Of a stretch of DNA of 17,864 nt, positions 1 to 7,445 are shown piece by piece. The stretch spans positions 1 to 17,864 of the forward strand of contig CAMOXM010000020.1 in the NCBI GenBank assembly GCA_946629155.1, given 5' to 3'. The first letter of the stretch is position 1. Each line of letters opens with the position of its first letter. This DNA is from UBA9848 sp003454065. Lineage in GTDB: Bacteria > Spirochaetota > Spirochaetia > Sphaerochaetales > Sphaerochaetaceae. The notes beneath the pieces are model-generated. The model had not been told where the DNA came from and ran no database searches. It saw only the letters and a list, made by a program, of their open reading frames with translations. The position numbers and the translations under genes were made by a program.

Positions 1-1637
1 AGCTTTCGGCCGCCGTCGCCAGCGACCCGGACGACAGCGCCTACAAGGGCGTGACGTGGTCGAGCTCCAACGCCTCGGTCGCCACCGTCAGCCAGTCCGG
101 ACTCGTCTATGCGGTCGGGCCTGGGACCGCCGTGATAACGGCCACCAGCTCGTATGACGGATCCACCAAGGGGACGAAATCCATTGCTGTTTCGTCGTAT
201 TCGACAGGTGCGATGGTCGGATTGAACAGCGGGAGGTATGCGCTCGGACATGGTTCCTCCGTGACCGGGTTGTCTCCGTTCCACATTTCGAAATACGAGG
301 TTACGCGCGGCCTGTACAGGACCGTCATGGGAAGCGACCCGTCCAAGAGCGGAACGGCTTCCGGCGAGATCGCGGACAACCAGCCCGCCGACTCCATGAC
401 GTGGTACCAGGCGGTCGAGTTCTGCAACAGGCTCTCGGAGATCGAGGGCTTCGACAAGTGCTACGCGATCAGCGGCACGAGCGTGGCGTGCGACTTCTCG
501 AAGAACGGCTACCGCCTCCCGACCGAAACCGAGTGGGAGTACGCGGCCTCCGGCGGCAACAACTCCTACGCGTATTCCGGAAGCAACGCGCAGGGAGACG
601 TGGAATGGTATTCGGCCAACTCCTCCGGCAAGACCCACGCGGTCGGCCTCAAAGCCGCCAACGGCTACGGGCTGTACGACATGAGCGGAAACGTCTGGGA
701 GTGGTGCTGGGATTGGTACGACTCCTCATACGGAGGCTACGGCCTTTTCGACTATTGCGGCCCTTCGTCCGGAACCCAGAAGCTTCAGCGCGGCGGCGGA
801 TACATAGGCAACACCGACCATGCCGTGACGTACAGGAGAAACTTCGATCCCAGCAGCGCGCTGGGCGATGGAGGATTCCGCGTTGCGAGATCAATTCCGA
901 AATATAGCGATAAATACATGGTGAAAGTCGATGGAGGAAATTATGCGTTCGGTCATGGTTCGAGCACTACTACTATTAGTCCGTTCTATATTTCGAAGTA
1001 TCAGATCACCCAATACGAATGGAACAAGACTATGGGAGGTTCCAAAACATTTCGCCATACTTCATCTCCGGAAGGCATAAACAGTCGATTGCCTGCCGAA
1101 TACGTTTCCTGGATTCAAGCGGTTACGTTCTGCAATGCGCTTTCCGTAGAAGACGGGTATGAGCCATGCTACACGATAAACGGCACCAATGTCGATTGCG
1201 ACTGGACGAAGAACGGCTATAGGCTGCCGACCGAAACGGAATGGGAATATGCCGCATCCGGCGGAAATAATTCCTATACATATTCCGGAAGCAACGACTA
1301 TGCTGCGGTCGGGTGGTTCGAAAACAACTCAGATAACAGGACTCATGAAATCGGTCTCAAGGCCGCCAACGGCTACGGGCTGTACGACATGAGCGGAAAC
1401 GTCTGGGAGTGGTGCTGGGATTTGTGTTCCGATAGGCGACCGACCGTTTACGGAGGTTTCGGCGCGACGAATTACAGGGGAGCGTCAAGCGGATCGTATC
1501 GCGCATTGCGAGGGGGTACCGCATGGAATACTATTGGCAGCACTGATTTCCCAGGCATGCTTACTTTCAGATACACCGAGGTAATCGGAAACGAATGCGG
1601 CGATGTCGGTTTGCGTATCGTTCGCTCGGCGATGTAG
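1..1637 (+). CDS. Modular surface/secreted protein, BIG2 + two SUMF1 domains (5' partial)
   Basis: The reading frame is open from base 3 and enters from upstream, so the N-terminus and any signal peptide lie outside the window. The first ~65 residues form a bacterial Ig-like BIG2 domain, recognised by the TWSSSNASVATV and GLVYAVGPGTAVITATS strings. Two tandem SUMF1/FGE-sulfatase domains follow (about 210-893 and 915-1634). Each has RLPTETEWEYAASGG, LYDMSGNVWEWCWD and an RGG near the end, and they finish in GFRVARS and GLRIVRS. I see no cysteine pair in the C-terminal part of either domain like that of true formylglycine-generating enzymes, so a binding or structural role is likelier than catalysis. 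Domain 1 is rich in G/C-ending codons while domain 2 is much more A/T-ending, with a sharp change near 895. The family is clear; the function is unknown. A terminator follows. Confidence 0.85.
   Translation, partial: LSAAVASDPDDSAYKGVTWSSSNASVATVSQSGLVYAVGPGTAVITATSSYDGSTKGTKSIAVSSYSTGAMVGLNSGRYALGHGSSVTGLSPFHISKYEVTRGLYRTVMGSDPSKSGTASGEIADNQPADSMTWYQAVEFCNRLSEIEGFDKCYAISGTSVACDFSKNGYRLPTETEWEYAASGGNNSYAYSGSNAQGDVEWYSANSSGKTHAVGLKAANGYGLYDMSGNVWEWCWDWYDSSYGGYGLFDYCGPSSGTQKLQRGGGYIGNTDHAVTYRRNFDPSSALGDGGFRVARSIPKYSDKYMVKVDGGNYAFGHGSSTTTISPFYISKYQITQYEWNKTMGGSKTFRHTSSPEGINSRLPAEYVSWIQAVTFCNALSVEDGYEPCYTINGTNVDCDWTKNGYRLPTETEWEYAASGGNNSYTYSGSNDYAAVGWFENNSDNRTHEIGLKAANGYGLYDMSGNVWEWCWDLCSDRRPTVYGGFGATNYRGASSGSYRALRGGTAWNTIGSTDFPGMLTFRYTEVIGNECGDVGLRIVRSAM
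654..714 (+). repeat. Intragenic direct repeat, copy 1
   Basis: A 61-base stretch inside SUMF1 domain 1, identical base for base to 1362-1422 at an in-frame offset of 708 bases. It encodes the conserved AANGYGLYDMSGNVWEWCWD core. The identity includes silent positions, although the flanking parts of the two domains differ strongly in codon use. Confidence 0.95.
1362..1422 (+). repeat. Intragenic direct repeat, copy 2
   Basis: Second copy of the 61-base repeat, in SUMF1 domain 2. It sits as a GC-rich island in a domain that is otherwise A/T-ending in codon choice. This suggests gene conversion or recombination between SUMF1 modules rather than plain divergence of an old duplication. Confidence 0.95.
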
Positions 1638-1668
1638 GTCTGGAAGCACCTCATACTAGTGCCGAATA

Positions 1669-1685
1669 GGAAACCGTTGGTTTCC
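1669..1685 (+). other. Short perfect hairpin downstream of the SUMF1 gene
   Basis: GGAAACC (1669-1675) and GGTTTCC (1679-1685) form a 7-bp stem with a GTT loop, 31 bases after the stop codon. No T-run follows it directly, so it is not itself a terminator. It may simply be a 3'-UTR hairpin, or a cruciform of the sort found downstream of retroelement target genes (see findings). Confidence 0.5.
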
Positions 1686-1695
1686 ATTTCATTTG

Positions 1696-1737
1696 AGCTC
1701 TGCTGGATCAAATGCTTGTTTCAGCAGAGCTTTTTTT
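1696..1737 (+). terminator. Rho-independent terminator
   Basis: A perfect 10-bp stem AGCTCTGCTG (1696-1705) / CAGCAGAGCT (1722-1731) with a 16-base loop runs straight into a T-tract ending at 1737. It terminates the SUMF1-domain gene and separates it from alaS. Confidence 0.92.
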
Positions 1738-1738
1738 G

Positions 1739-1767
1739 TTGAATTTTTGATGCACAAGATATAAAAT
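1739..1767 (+). promoter_or_regulatory. Putative sigma-70 promoter of the alaS operon
   Basis: TTGAAT (1739-1744), a 17-base spacer and TAAAAT (1762-1767) resemble -35 and -10 boxes. The position right after the terminator and ahead of the first gene of the block fits. Transcription would start near 1774, only about 5 bases before the annotated ATG, so the leader would be very short. Inferred from motifs only. Confidence 0.5.
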
Positions 1768-1778
1768 CTTATGCCATT

Positions 1779-3566
1779 ATGGATAAGATGACACCGGATA
1801 GGCTCAGAGAGCTGTATTTGGATTTTTTCAAGAATAAAGGTCATAGCGTGATTCAAGGTTCGTCGCTCATACCGGAAAACGACCCCACGGTATTGTTCAC
1901 TACTGCGGGCATGCATCCATTGGTGCCCTACATACTCGGGCAGGAGCATCCGCAAGGCAAAAGGCTGTGCGATTTTCAAAAGTGCATCAGAACGGGCGAT
2001 ATCGATAGCGTAGGGGATTCCAGCCATCTGACTTTTTTCGAAATGCTGGGAAATTGGTCTTTGGGCGATTATTTTAAGAAGGAGATGATTCCTTACTCCT
2101 TCGAATTTCTCACTAAGGTGTTGAAAATCGATGTGAAAAAATTGTATGTGACGGTATTCGAGGGGGATGGTGATGCTCCGCGCGATGAGGAAGCGGCGAA
2201 ATGCTGGATGGATTGCGGAGTGGATGAAAGCCATATTTTCTTTTTGCCGAAAGCCGATAATTGGTGGGGTCCTGCGGGAAACACCGGCCCTTGCGGTCCC
2301 GATAGCGAAATGTTCATAGATACTGGCAAGCCGAAATGCTCGCAATCTTGCAGACCTGGTTGCGGATGCGGGAAATACCTTGAAATCTGGAACGACGTCT
2401 TCATGCAATACAGAAAGACCGAAGATGGCAGGATCGTCGAGATGTCGAGGAAATGCATTGATACCGGAATGGGAATCGAGCGAACGGTATGCATACTCAA
2501 CGGGCAGAAGAGCGTTTATGAGATCGAACCTTTCCAGGCCATAATCAAGGCTATAGAGGAAATATCGGGGAAAAAATATCAGAAGAACGAATCGGATGAC
2601 GTCTCCATGCGTATAATTTCCGACCATATGAGAACATCCGTGTTCATATTGGGCGACCAGAACGGAATCGCCGCTTCGAATGTCGGTCAGGGCTATATTC
2701 TGCGCAGGCTCATCAGGAGAGCGGTCAGGCATGGAAGGAAAATCGGAATAGGACGTTTTTTCATGTGCGATCTCGCCAAGGTCATAATAGGCCTTTACCG
2801 GAAGGCGTATCCGGAGCTTGAGAAGAACAAGGATTTCGTGTTTTCCGAGCTTTTGAAGGAAGAGGAGAAGTTCAGCAAGACCATAGATAACGGAGAAAGG
2901 GAGTTCAATAAGGTCATGGAGAATCTGGCCAAGGCGAATTCCAAAGAGATATCCGGGCGCGTGGCGTTCAAGCTCTATGACACATTCGGCTTCCCTCTTG
3001 AGCTTACCGAGGAGCTGGCAGCCGAGCATGGCGTGAAAGTCGATAGGGAAGGCTTTGCCAAGGCATTTGAAAAGCATCAGGATCTTTCCAGGGCGAATAT
3101 CGGCAGCTTTAAGAGCGGACTTCAGGACCATAGCGAGAAAACCGTGGCGTATCATACGGCGACGCATCTGCTTCACAAGGCGCTTTGCGATGTTCTGGGT
3201 GGGTATGTGAAGCAGTTGGGCTCCAATATCACAGCGGAGAGACTTCGTTTCGATTTCAACCATGACGGACCGCTTTCCGAAGACGAGATCAGGAAAGTCG
3301 AGGATTTGGTGAATCGGAAAATAGAGGAAGGGCTGCCTGTGACATGCAAGAACGAGACCATAGAGCAAGCAAGGGCGGAAGGGGCTTTCGCTCAGTTCGA
3401 TTCTAAGTACTCCCAGCTCGTGTCGGTTTATTCCATCGGCGATTTTTCCAAGGAAGTATGCGCTGGACCTCATGTGGAGAACACCAGGATTCTAGGGCGT
3501 TTCAAAATCGTAAAGGAATCTTCTTCATCCGCAGGCGTCCGCAGGATACGGGCGATATTGGAGTGA
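1779..3566 (+). CDS. alaS: Alanine--tRNA ligase, short spirochaete form
   Basis: Charges tRNA-Ala with alanine in the cytoplasm. The N-terminal class II catalytic core is clear: FFKNKGHSVIQGSSLIPENDP, FTTAGMHPLVPY, GPCGPDSEMF, EIWNDVFMQY and DTGMGIERTV. A tRNA-binding helical region (GYILRRLIRRAVRHGRK) follows. The editing domain carries the metal-binding HTATH (H459, H463) and CAGPH (C561, H565). The protein ends about 30 residues after this, so the C-terminal C-Ala/oligomerisation domain of the usual ~875-residue enzyme is absent; this truncated form is typical of Treponema and Borrelia. The editing motif reads CAGPH rather than the common CGGTH. The start at 1779 has no good ribosome site; an in-frame ATG at 1788 is an alternative. 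It is the first gene of a long same-strand block. Confidence 0.97.
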   Translation: MDKMTPDRLRELYLDFFKNKGHSVIQGSSLIPENDPTVLFTTAGMHPLVPYILGQEHPQGKRLCDFQKCIRTGDIDSVGDSSHLTFFEMLGNWSLGDYFKKEMIPYSFEFLTKVLKIDVKKLYVTVFEGDGDAPRDEEAAKCWMDCGVDESHIFFLPKADNWWGPAGNTGPCGPDSEMFIDTGKPKCSQSCRPGCGCGKYLEIWNDVFMQYRKTEDGRIVEMSRKCIDTGMGIERTVCILNGQKSVYEIEPFQAIIKAIEEISGKKYQKNESDDVSMRIISDHMRTSVFILGDQNGIAASNVGQGYILRRLIRRAVRHGRKIGIGRFFMCDLAKVIIGLYRKAYPELEKNKDFVFSELLKEEEKFSKTIDNGEREFNKVMENLAKANSKEISGRVAFKLYDTFGFPLELTEELAAEHGVKVDREGFAKAFEKHQDLSRANIGSFKSGLQDHSEKTVAYHTATHLLHKALCDVLGGYVKQLGSNITAERLRFDFNHDGPLSEDEIRKVEDLVNRKIEEGLPVTCKNETIEQARAEGAFAQFDSKYSQLVSVYSIGDFSKEVCAGPHVENTRILGRFKIVKESSSSAGVRRIRAILE

Positions 3567-3621
3567 AGCCGCGCGAACGCATAAGGTCTTCAGAAGTGCT
3601 TCTTGAAAAACCTTTTGGAAT

Positions 3622-5163
3622 ATGAAAGTCATGCTTGGATTCTCTTCGAAAAAGCTTCTCCGCCTGCTTTTCGCTGTTTTTCTGCTGTTGCCGGCGCCTT
3701 GCGCGTTTTCGATGTCGTTCACGTACATCAGACCCGAGGAAAACTACGACAGCGACGTGATGCTGCGCAAATACGGTCAGCGTCCGGACGGAGATGTGAG
3801 TTTTTCCGAATTCGTTTACAATAAGATAGAGGCGAATTCCATTCCCAAGAACGTCTATATTCATTTCGCAGGGATGGGCAAGGAGATATATCAGCTCTAC
3901 GGGCACACAGGCATAGTCTTGGAATATGAGAGCGGCGAGCGGATTTTTTTCGATTGGGGGAACTTCAATTCGAATAAACCGGGCTTTGTCAGCGATTTCA
4001 TACATGGTAACCTCATATACACGCTTTCAGTGCATACCATAGATTTTTGGGAAAGCTATTTGGAGTCGGAAGGCAGGACATCGCGATTCTACAAGCTTCT
4101 GATGACTGATTCGCAGAAAATCGATCTTCAGAACTTTCTTTATTACAATTCGAGACCGGAAAATCTGAACTACCTTTATGATTTTTTCAAGGATAATTGC
4201 TCGACTAGGGTCAGGGATGTGCTCAACAGGGCGTATGACGGCAAACTCTTCGATTTCTTTTCCAAAATTCCGCAAGGAACGTATAGGCGCGTCATTGAGC
4301 GCGCCGTCAGGAACATGTCATCCGTCGAGTTCATATACAACTTCGGACAAGGCCCCTCGCAGGACGCTCCGATAAGCTATTATGATGCGATGTTCCTTCC
4401 GGGGTATCTCGAGGCAGGACTCAAAAGATTCATGATAGACAGATCCGTTTGCGCAGGCAAGGGGGAGAAGCTGATTTATCGGGCATTGTCGGATTCCATG
4501 TCGTTCGCATCGGGAGTTTGCGCAGCGAGAGTCAATGGGTATTTTCCAAGCAGCATCGATCCGAACGACATCAGGAAACACGTATCCGTTCATGTCGTTT
4601 CCGGCATTAAAGAAGGCAATTACGACATCCTGTATCCTGAAGCGGTCGTAGAGGGCGAGAATCTTCCGCCGCGAAAGACGACGATGTTCTTGGTTTTGGC
4701 GGTTCTGTTCTTCATAAATTTCCTCGATTTCATAATGCCGAACAAAGCAGGAAGCGTTTTCCGCGTGATTTCGCTTTCGATAGCTTGCGTCATAGAGATC
4801 GTGATGGGGGTGCTCTCGCTCGCGCTGATTTACTTTTCATCGTTTACGATTCATACTTTCGTGTACTTCAATTGCAATCTGATCTTCGTCAATCCTTTCA
4901 TGTTCGTTGCGGCATATTATTCGTTCAGGTTGATTTTCGAAGACAGATATGAATTGAAATATATGCGATGCAACGCCCTGCTGCTTCTGATGTGTCTTGC
5001 GGCAACCATTCTGAAATTGTCCTATAGACAGGAGAACTTTTATCTCATCGTTGCGTTCTATGTATATTTCTCTTCCTTGATAGCTGTGATGTTTTGCAAA
5101 AATGCCGATTATTCTATAGACTTAAGGAGATGGTTCAAAAAGAAGGTTTTCAGGTTCAGATGA
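3622..5163 (+). CDS. DUF4105/Lnb-N domain protein with C-terminal membrane segments
   Basis: An N-terminal signal sequence (KKLLRLLFAVFLLLPAPCAFS) is followed by an extracytoplasmic domain of about 320 residues with the hallmarks of the DUF4105 family, also called the Lnb N-terminal periplasmic domain. These are LYGHTGIVLEYESG with H95, a DWGNFN string, and DNCSTRVRD with C193. The His-then-Cys arrangement resembles permuted NlpC/P60-like cysteine hydrolases, so a thiol hydrolase acting outside the membrane is possible but unproven. From about residue 352 there are roughly five hydrophobic stretches, for example FLVLAVLFFINFLDFIM and FYLIVAFYVYFSSLIAVMF. It follows alaS by 55 bases. Only a weak GGAA precedes the ATG, and an in-frame ATG at 3631 is an alternative. 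Family call fairly sure; substrate unknown. Confidence 0.8.
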   Translation: MKVMLGFSSKKLLRLLFAVFLLLPAPCAFSMSFTYIRPEENYDSDVMLRKYGQRPDGDVSFSEFVYNKIEANSIPKNVYIHFAGMGKEIYQLYGHTGIVLEYESGERIFFDWGNFNSNKPGFVSDFIHGNLIYTLSVHTIDFWESYLESEGRTSRFYKLLMTDSQKIDLQNFLYYNSRPENLNYLYDFFKDNCSTRVRDVLNRAYDGKLFDFFSKIPQGTYRRVIERAVRNMSSVEFIYNFGQGPSQDAPISYYDAMFLPGYLEAGLKRFMIDRSVCAGKGEKLIYRALSDSMSFASGVCAARVNGYFPSSIDPNDIRKHVSVHVVSGIKEGNYDILYPEAVVEGENLPPRKTTMFLVLAVLFFINFLDFIMPNKAGSVFRVISLSIACVIEIVMGVLSLALIYFSSFTIHTFVYFNCNLIFVNPFMFVAAYYSFRLIFEDRYELKYMRCNALLLLMCLAATILKLSYRQENFYLIVAFYVYFSSLIAVMFCKNADYSIDLRRWFKKKVFRFR

Positions 5164-5194
5164 CAGCCTTCTGCGGCCTTTAAGGAGGATGTGA

Positions 5195-5620
5195 ATGGAA
5201 TATAGGAAAGTCAGAGAGGATTACATCATAAGGTTCGATAAAGGAGAGGAGATCCTTGAGAGGCTTGCGAAGTTCGCCAGCATGGAGGACATAGGGTGCG
5301 CGTCAGTCAGCGCAATCGGAGCGACCGATGATTTCACATCAGGGGTGTTTGATGCGACTACGAGAGAATACGCATTCGAAAGTCATCAGGGCGATTATGA
5401 GATCGCTAGCCTTAACGGCAGCATAACCAGGAAAGACGGAAAGCCGTATTTGCATCTTCATGGCGTTTTTTCCAATGCCGAAGGGTTCGTAGCGGCTGGT
5501 CATCTCACGAAAGTCAGGATCAGCGTTACATGCGAGATGTTCGTTCGCGTCTTGGATGGCGTAGTCGAAAGAGTCGCCTCGGATGAAGTCGGAACCAACA
5601 TAATCAAAGTCAGCAAGTAA
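5195..5620 (+). CDS. PPC/DUF296 domain protein
   Basis: A 141-residue protein that is a single PPC (plants and prokaryotes conserved, DUF296) domain. The family signature is visible in the GDYEIASLNGSI strand, the LHLHG motif (H87, H89) and AAGHL (H103). These three histidines match the metal-binding set seen in some members. In plants the domain is part of AT-hook DNA-binding proteins; bacterial stand-alone versions form trimers and their role is not settled. A strong AAGGAGG at 5182-5188 lies 6 bases before the ATG. The gene sits 31 bases after the DUF4105 gene and 10 bases before udp, so it is almost certainly co-transcribed with them. I do not assign a specific function. Confidence 0.85.
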   Translation: MEYRKVREDYIIRFDKGEEILERLAKFASMEDIGCASVSAIGATDDFTSGVFDATTREYAFESHQGDYEIASLNGSITRKDGKPYLHLHGVFSNAEGFVAAGHLTKVRISVTCEMFVRVLDGVVERVASDEVGTNIIKVSK

Positions 5621-5630
5621 GGAGTCTCTT

Positions 5631-6407
5631 ATGTCAGATTACATGGGCGGAACCGGCGTTCAATACCATGTCAGGACGAAAAACGGCGATGTCGGAAGAT
5701 ATTGCATACTGACTGGCGACCCGGGACGTGTGGAGAAGATAGCTTCGCTGCTTGATGATGCGAAGCACGTGACGACCAACAGGGAATTCGTCACATATAC
5801 AGGGCGCTTGAACGGTGTTGGCGTATCGGTTTCCAGCACCGGTATAGGCGGTCCTTCCGCAGCGATAAGCATACAGGAGCTTTTTGCTTCGGGTGCGGAT
5901 ACCTTCATAAGGGTAGGCACATGCGGAGGAATAGACCTTGAAGTTCAGGGCGGCGATATAGTCATCGCCACTGCTGCCGTTCGGGCGGAAGGCACTGCAA
6001 GGGAATACGCCAGCATCGAGTATCCTGCGGTTGCTGACCTGGAGGTTCTGAATGCACTCGTGGATTCGGCGAAATCCAAGAAGATGAGGTATCATGCCGG
6101 AGTCGTGCAATGCAAGGATTCGTTCTACGGACAGCACGATCCTGATAAGATGCCGGTGGGTTACAGGTTGAATGAATTGTGGAACGAGTATTTCATGATG
6201 GGATGCAAGGCGAGCGAAATGGAAAGCGCGACGCTTTTCATAGTCGCGCAGTATCTTAGGGCTAGGTGCGGGACCGTGCTTAGCGTGGTCGGCAATCAGG
6301 AGAGGGAGAAGCGCGGAATGCCGAATGAGTTCTGCCACGACCCTGAAAGCGCCATTCATGTTGCAATAGAAGCGATAAGGCTCCTGATCGAGCGCGATCG
6401 CAAATAG
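5631..6407 (+). CDS. udp: Uridine phosphorylase
   Basis: Cleaves uridine with phosphate to uracil and ribose-1-phosphate in pyrimidine salvage. At 258 residues it matches the usual ~253. The NP-I family motifs appear in order: GDPGRV (29-34, phosphate binding), STGIGGPSAAIS, RVGTCGGI, KDSFYGQHDPDKMP and EMESATLF (E196, M197, E198, contacting the ribose). The KDSFYGQHDP string favours uridine phosphorylase over purine nucleoside phosphorylase. TAAGGAG overlapping the stop codon of the upstream PPC gene (5618-5624) is the ribosome site. Co-transcription with the PPC protein and the aldolase is likely from the 10- and 20-base gaps. Substrate preference among uridine, thymidine and deoxyuridine cannot be read from the sequence. 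Confidence 0.92.
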   Translation: MSDYMGGTGVQYHVRTKNGDVGRYCILTGDPGRVEKIASLLDDAKHVTTNREFVTYTGRLNGVGVSVSSTGIGGPSAAISIQELFASGADTFIRVGTCGGIDLEVQGGDIVIATAAVRAEGTAREYASIEYPAVADLEVLNALVDSAKSKKMRYHAGVVQCKDSFYGQHDPDKMPVGYRLNELWNEYFMMGCKASEMESATLFIVAQYLRARCGTVLSVVGNQEREKRGMPNEFCHDPESAIHVAIEAIRLLIERDRK

Positions 6408-6414
6408 TCGTCAT

Positions 6415-6420
6415 AGGAGG
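6415..6420 (+). promoter_or_regulatory. Ribosome binding site that fixes the aldolase start
   Basis: AGGAGG lies 7 bases before the ATG at 6428, an ideal distance. The in-frame TTG at 6422 is only one base from it and is therefore unlikely to be the start. Confidence 0.85.
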
Positions 6421-6427
6421 ATTGAAT

Positions 6428-7423
6428 ATGATCAGCTACAAGGATTTGGGATTGGTTAATACAAGGGAAATGTTCAAGAAGGCGATTACCGGCGGATATG
6501 CCATTCCTGCATATAATTTCAACGATATGGAACAGCTTCAGGCGATAATCCAGGCATGCGTAGAAACGAAATCGCCTGTGATATTGCAAGTTTCCAAGGG
6601 CGCTCGCGATTATGCGAACATAAATCTGCTTTACAATATGGCGAAGGGCGCGGTCGAATATTCCAAGTTTTTGGGATATCAGATTCCGATAGTGCTTCAC
6701 CTCGACCATGGGGCGGATTTCGATATATGCAAGTCTTGCATAGACAACGGATTCTCGTCGGTTATGATAGATGCGTCATCGCATCCTTACGCCGAGAATA
6801 TCGAGATAACGAGGAAAGTCGTCGAGTACGCTCATAAATACGACGTAACCGTCGAAGGCGAGCTTGGCGTTCTCAGCGGCGTCGAAGACGAGGTCTCCAG
6901 CGAGGCGAGCCATTATACCAGGCCAGAGGAGGTCATCGATTTCGTCGGAAAAACCGGTGTCGATAGCCTTGCCATTTCAATAGGAACGAGCCACGGAGCG
7001 AATAAGTTCAAGCCCGAACAATGCACGAAGGATCCCAAGACGGGTCGTCTTATCCCGCCTAGTTTGAGGTTCGATATTCTCGCCGAAGTCGAGAAGAAGC
7101 TCAAGGGATTCCCGATCGTGCTTCACGGTTCGTCATCCGTTCCGCAGGAATACGTTGATATAATCAACAAGTTCGGCGGAAACCTCAAGGACAGCATAGG
7201 AATTCCGGAGGAGCAGTTGCGACAAGCTGCCAAAAGCGCCGTATGCAAGATAAACATAGACAGCGATGGAAGGCTTGCCATGACTGCTGCCGTCAGGAAA
7301 TATCTTGCTGAGAATCCAGCCGCTTTCGATCCGAGAAAATATCTCGGTGCGGCTCGCGAGGAGCTCAAGAAGATGTATATGAGAAAGAACATCGAGGTTC
7401 TCGGAAGCAACAACAAGTGTTGA
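6428..7423 (+). CDS. fba: Fructose-bisphosphate aldolase, class II
   Basis: Interconverts fructose-1,6-bisphosphate with dihydroxyacetone phosphate and glyceraldehyde-3-phosphate in glycolysis and gluconeogenesis, using zinc. The 331-residue product shows AIPAYNFNDMEQLQAII near the N-terminus, HLDHG (H91, D93, H94), VEGELGVLSG, a SHYTRPEEV stretch, SIGTSHGANK (H189) and VLHGSSSVP (H233). These supply the expected metal ligands and the phosphate-binding loops. I set the start at ATG 6428 because of its Shine-Dalgarno spacing. It lies 20 bases after udp and 22 before topA with no terminator between them. The class II assignment is secure; closely related tagatose or ketose-bisphosphate aldolases are a less likely alternative. 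Confidence 0.93.
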   Translation: MISYKDLGLVNTREMFKKAITGGYAIPAYNFNDMEQLQAIIQACVETKSPVILQVSKGARDYANINLLYNMAKGAVEYSKFLGYQIPIVLHLDHGADFDICKSCIDNGFSSVMIDASSHPYAENIEITRKVVEYAHKYDVTVEGELGVLSGVEDEVSSEASHYTRPEEVIDFVGKTGVDSLAISIGTSHGANKFKPEQCTKDPKTGRLIPPSLRFDILAEVEKKLKGFPIVLHGSSSVPQEYVDIINKFGGNLKDSIGIPEEQLRQAAKSAVCKINIDSDGRLAMTAAVRKYLAENPAAFDPRKYLGAAREELKKMYMRKNIEVLGSNNKC

Positions 7424-7445
7424 TTGCGCAAAGCAGGTCGAAGGA

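Noticed and set aside
1689..3473. 594-residue open frame on the minus strand opposite alaS
   Set aside because: It is the complement of a fully recognisable AlaRS gene, has no domain signature, and carries a His/Arg/Leu-rich composition typical of antisense translation. Its start region overlaps the terminator.
3580..3610. Small imperfect hairpin between alaS and the DUF4105 gene as a terminator
   Set aside because: The stem is short with a bulge and no T-run follows on the plus strand.
5634..6359. 241-residue minus-strand frame inside udp
   Set aside because: Antisense shadow of a gene with all uridine phosphorylase motifs in order.
6422..6427. TTG start for the aldolase, two codons upstream
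   Set aside because: It is one base from the AGGAGG, too close for initiation; ATG at 6428 has ideal spacing.
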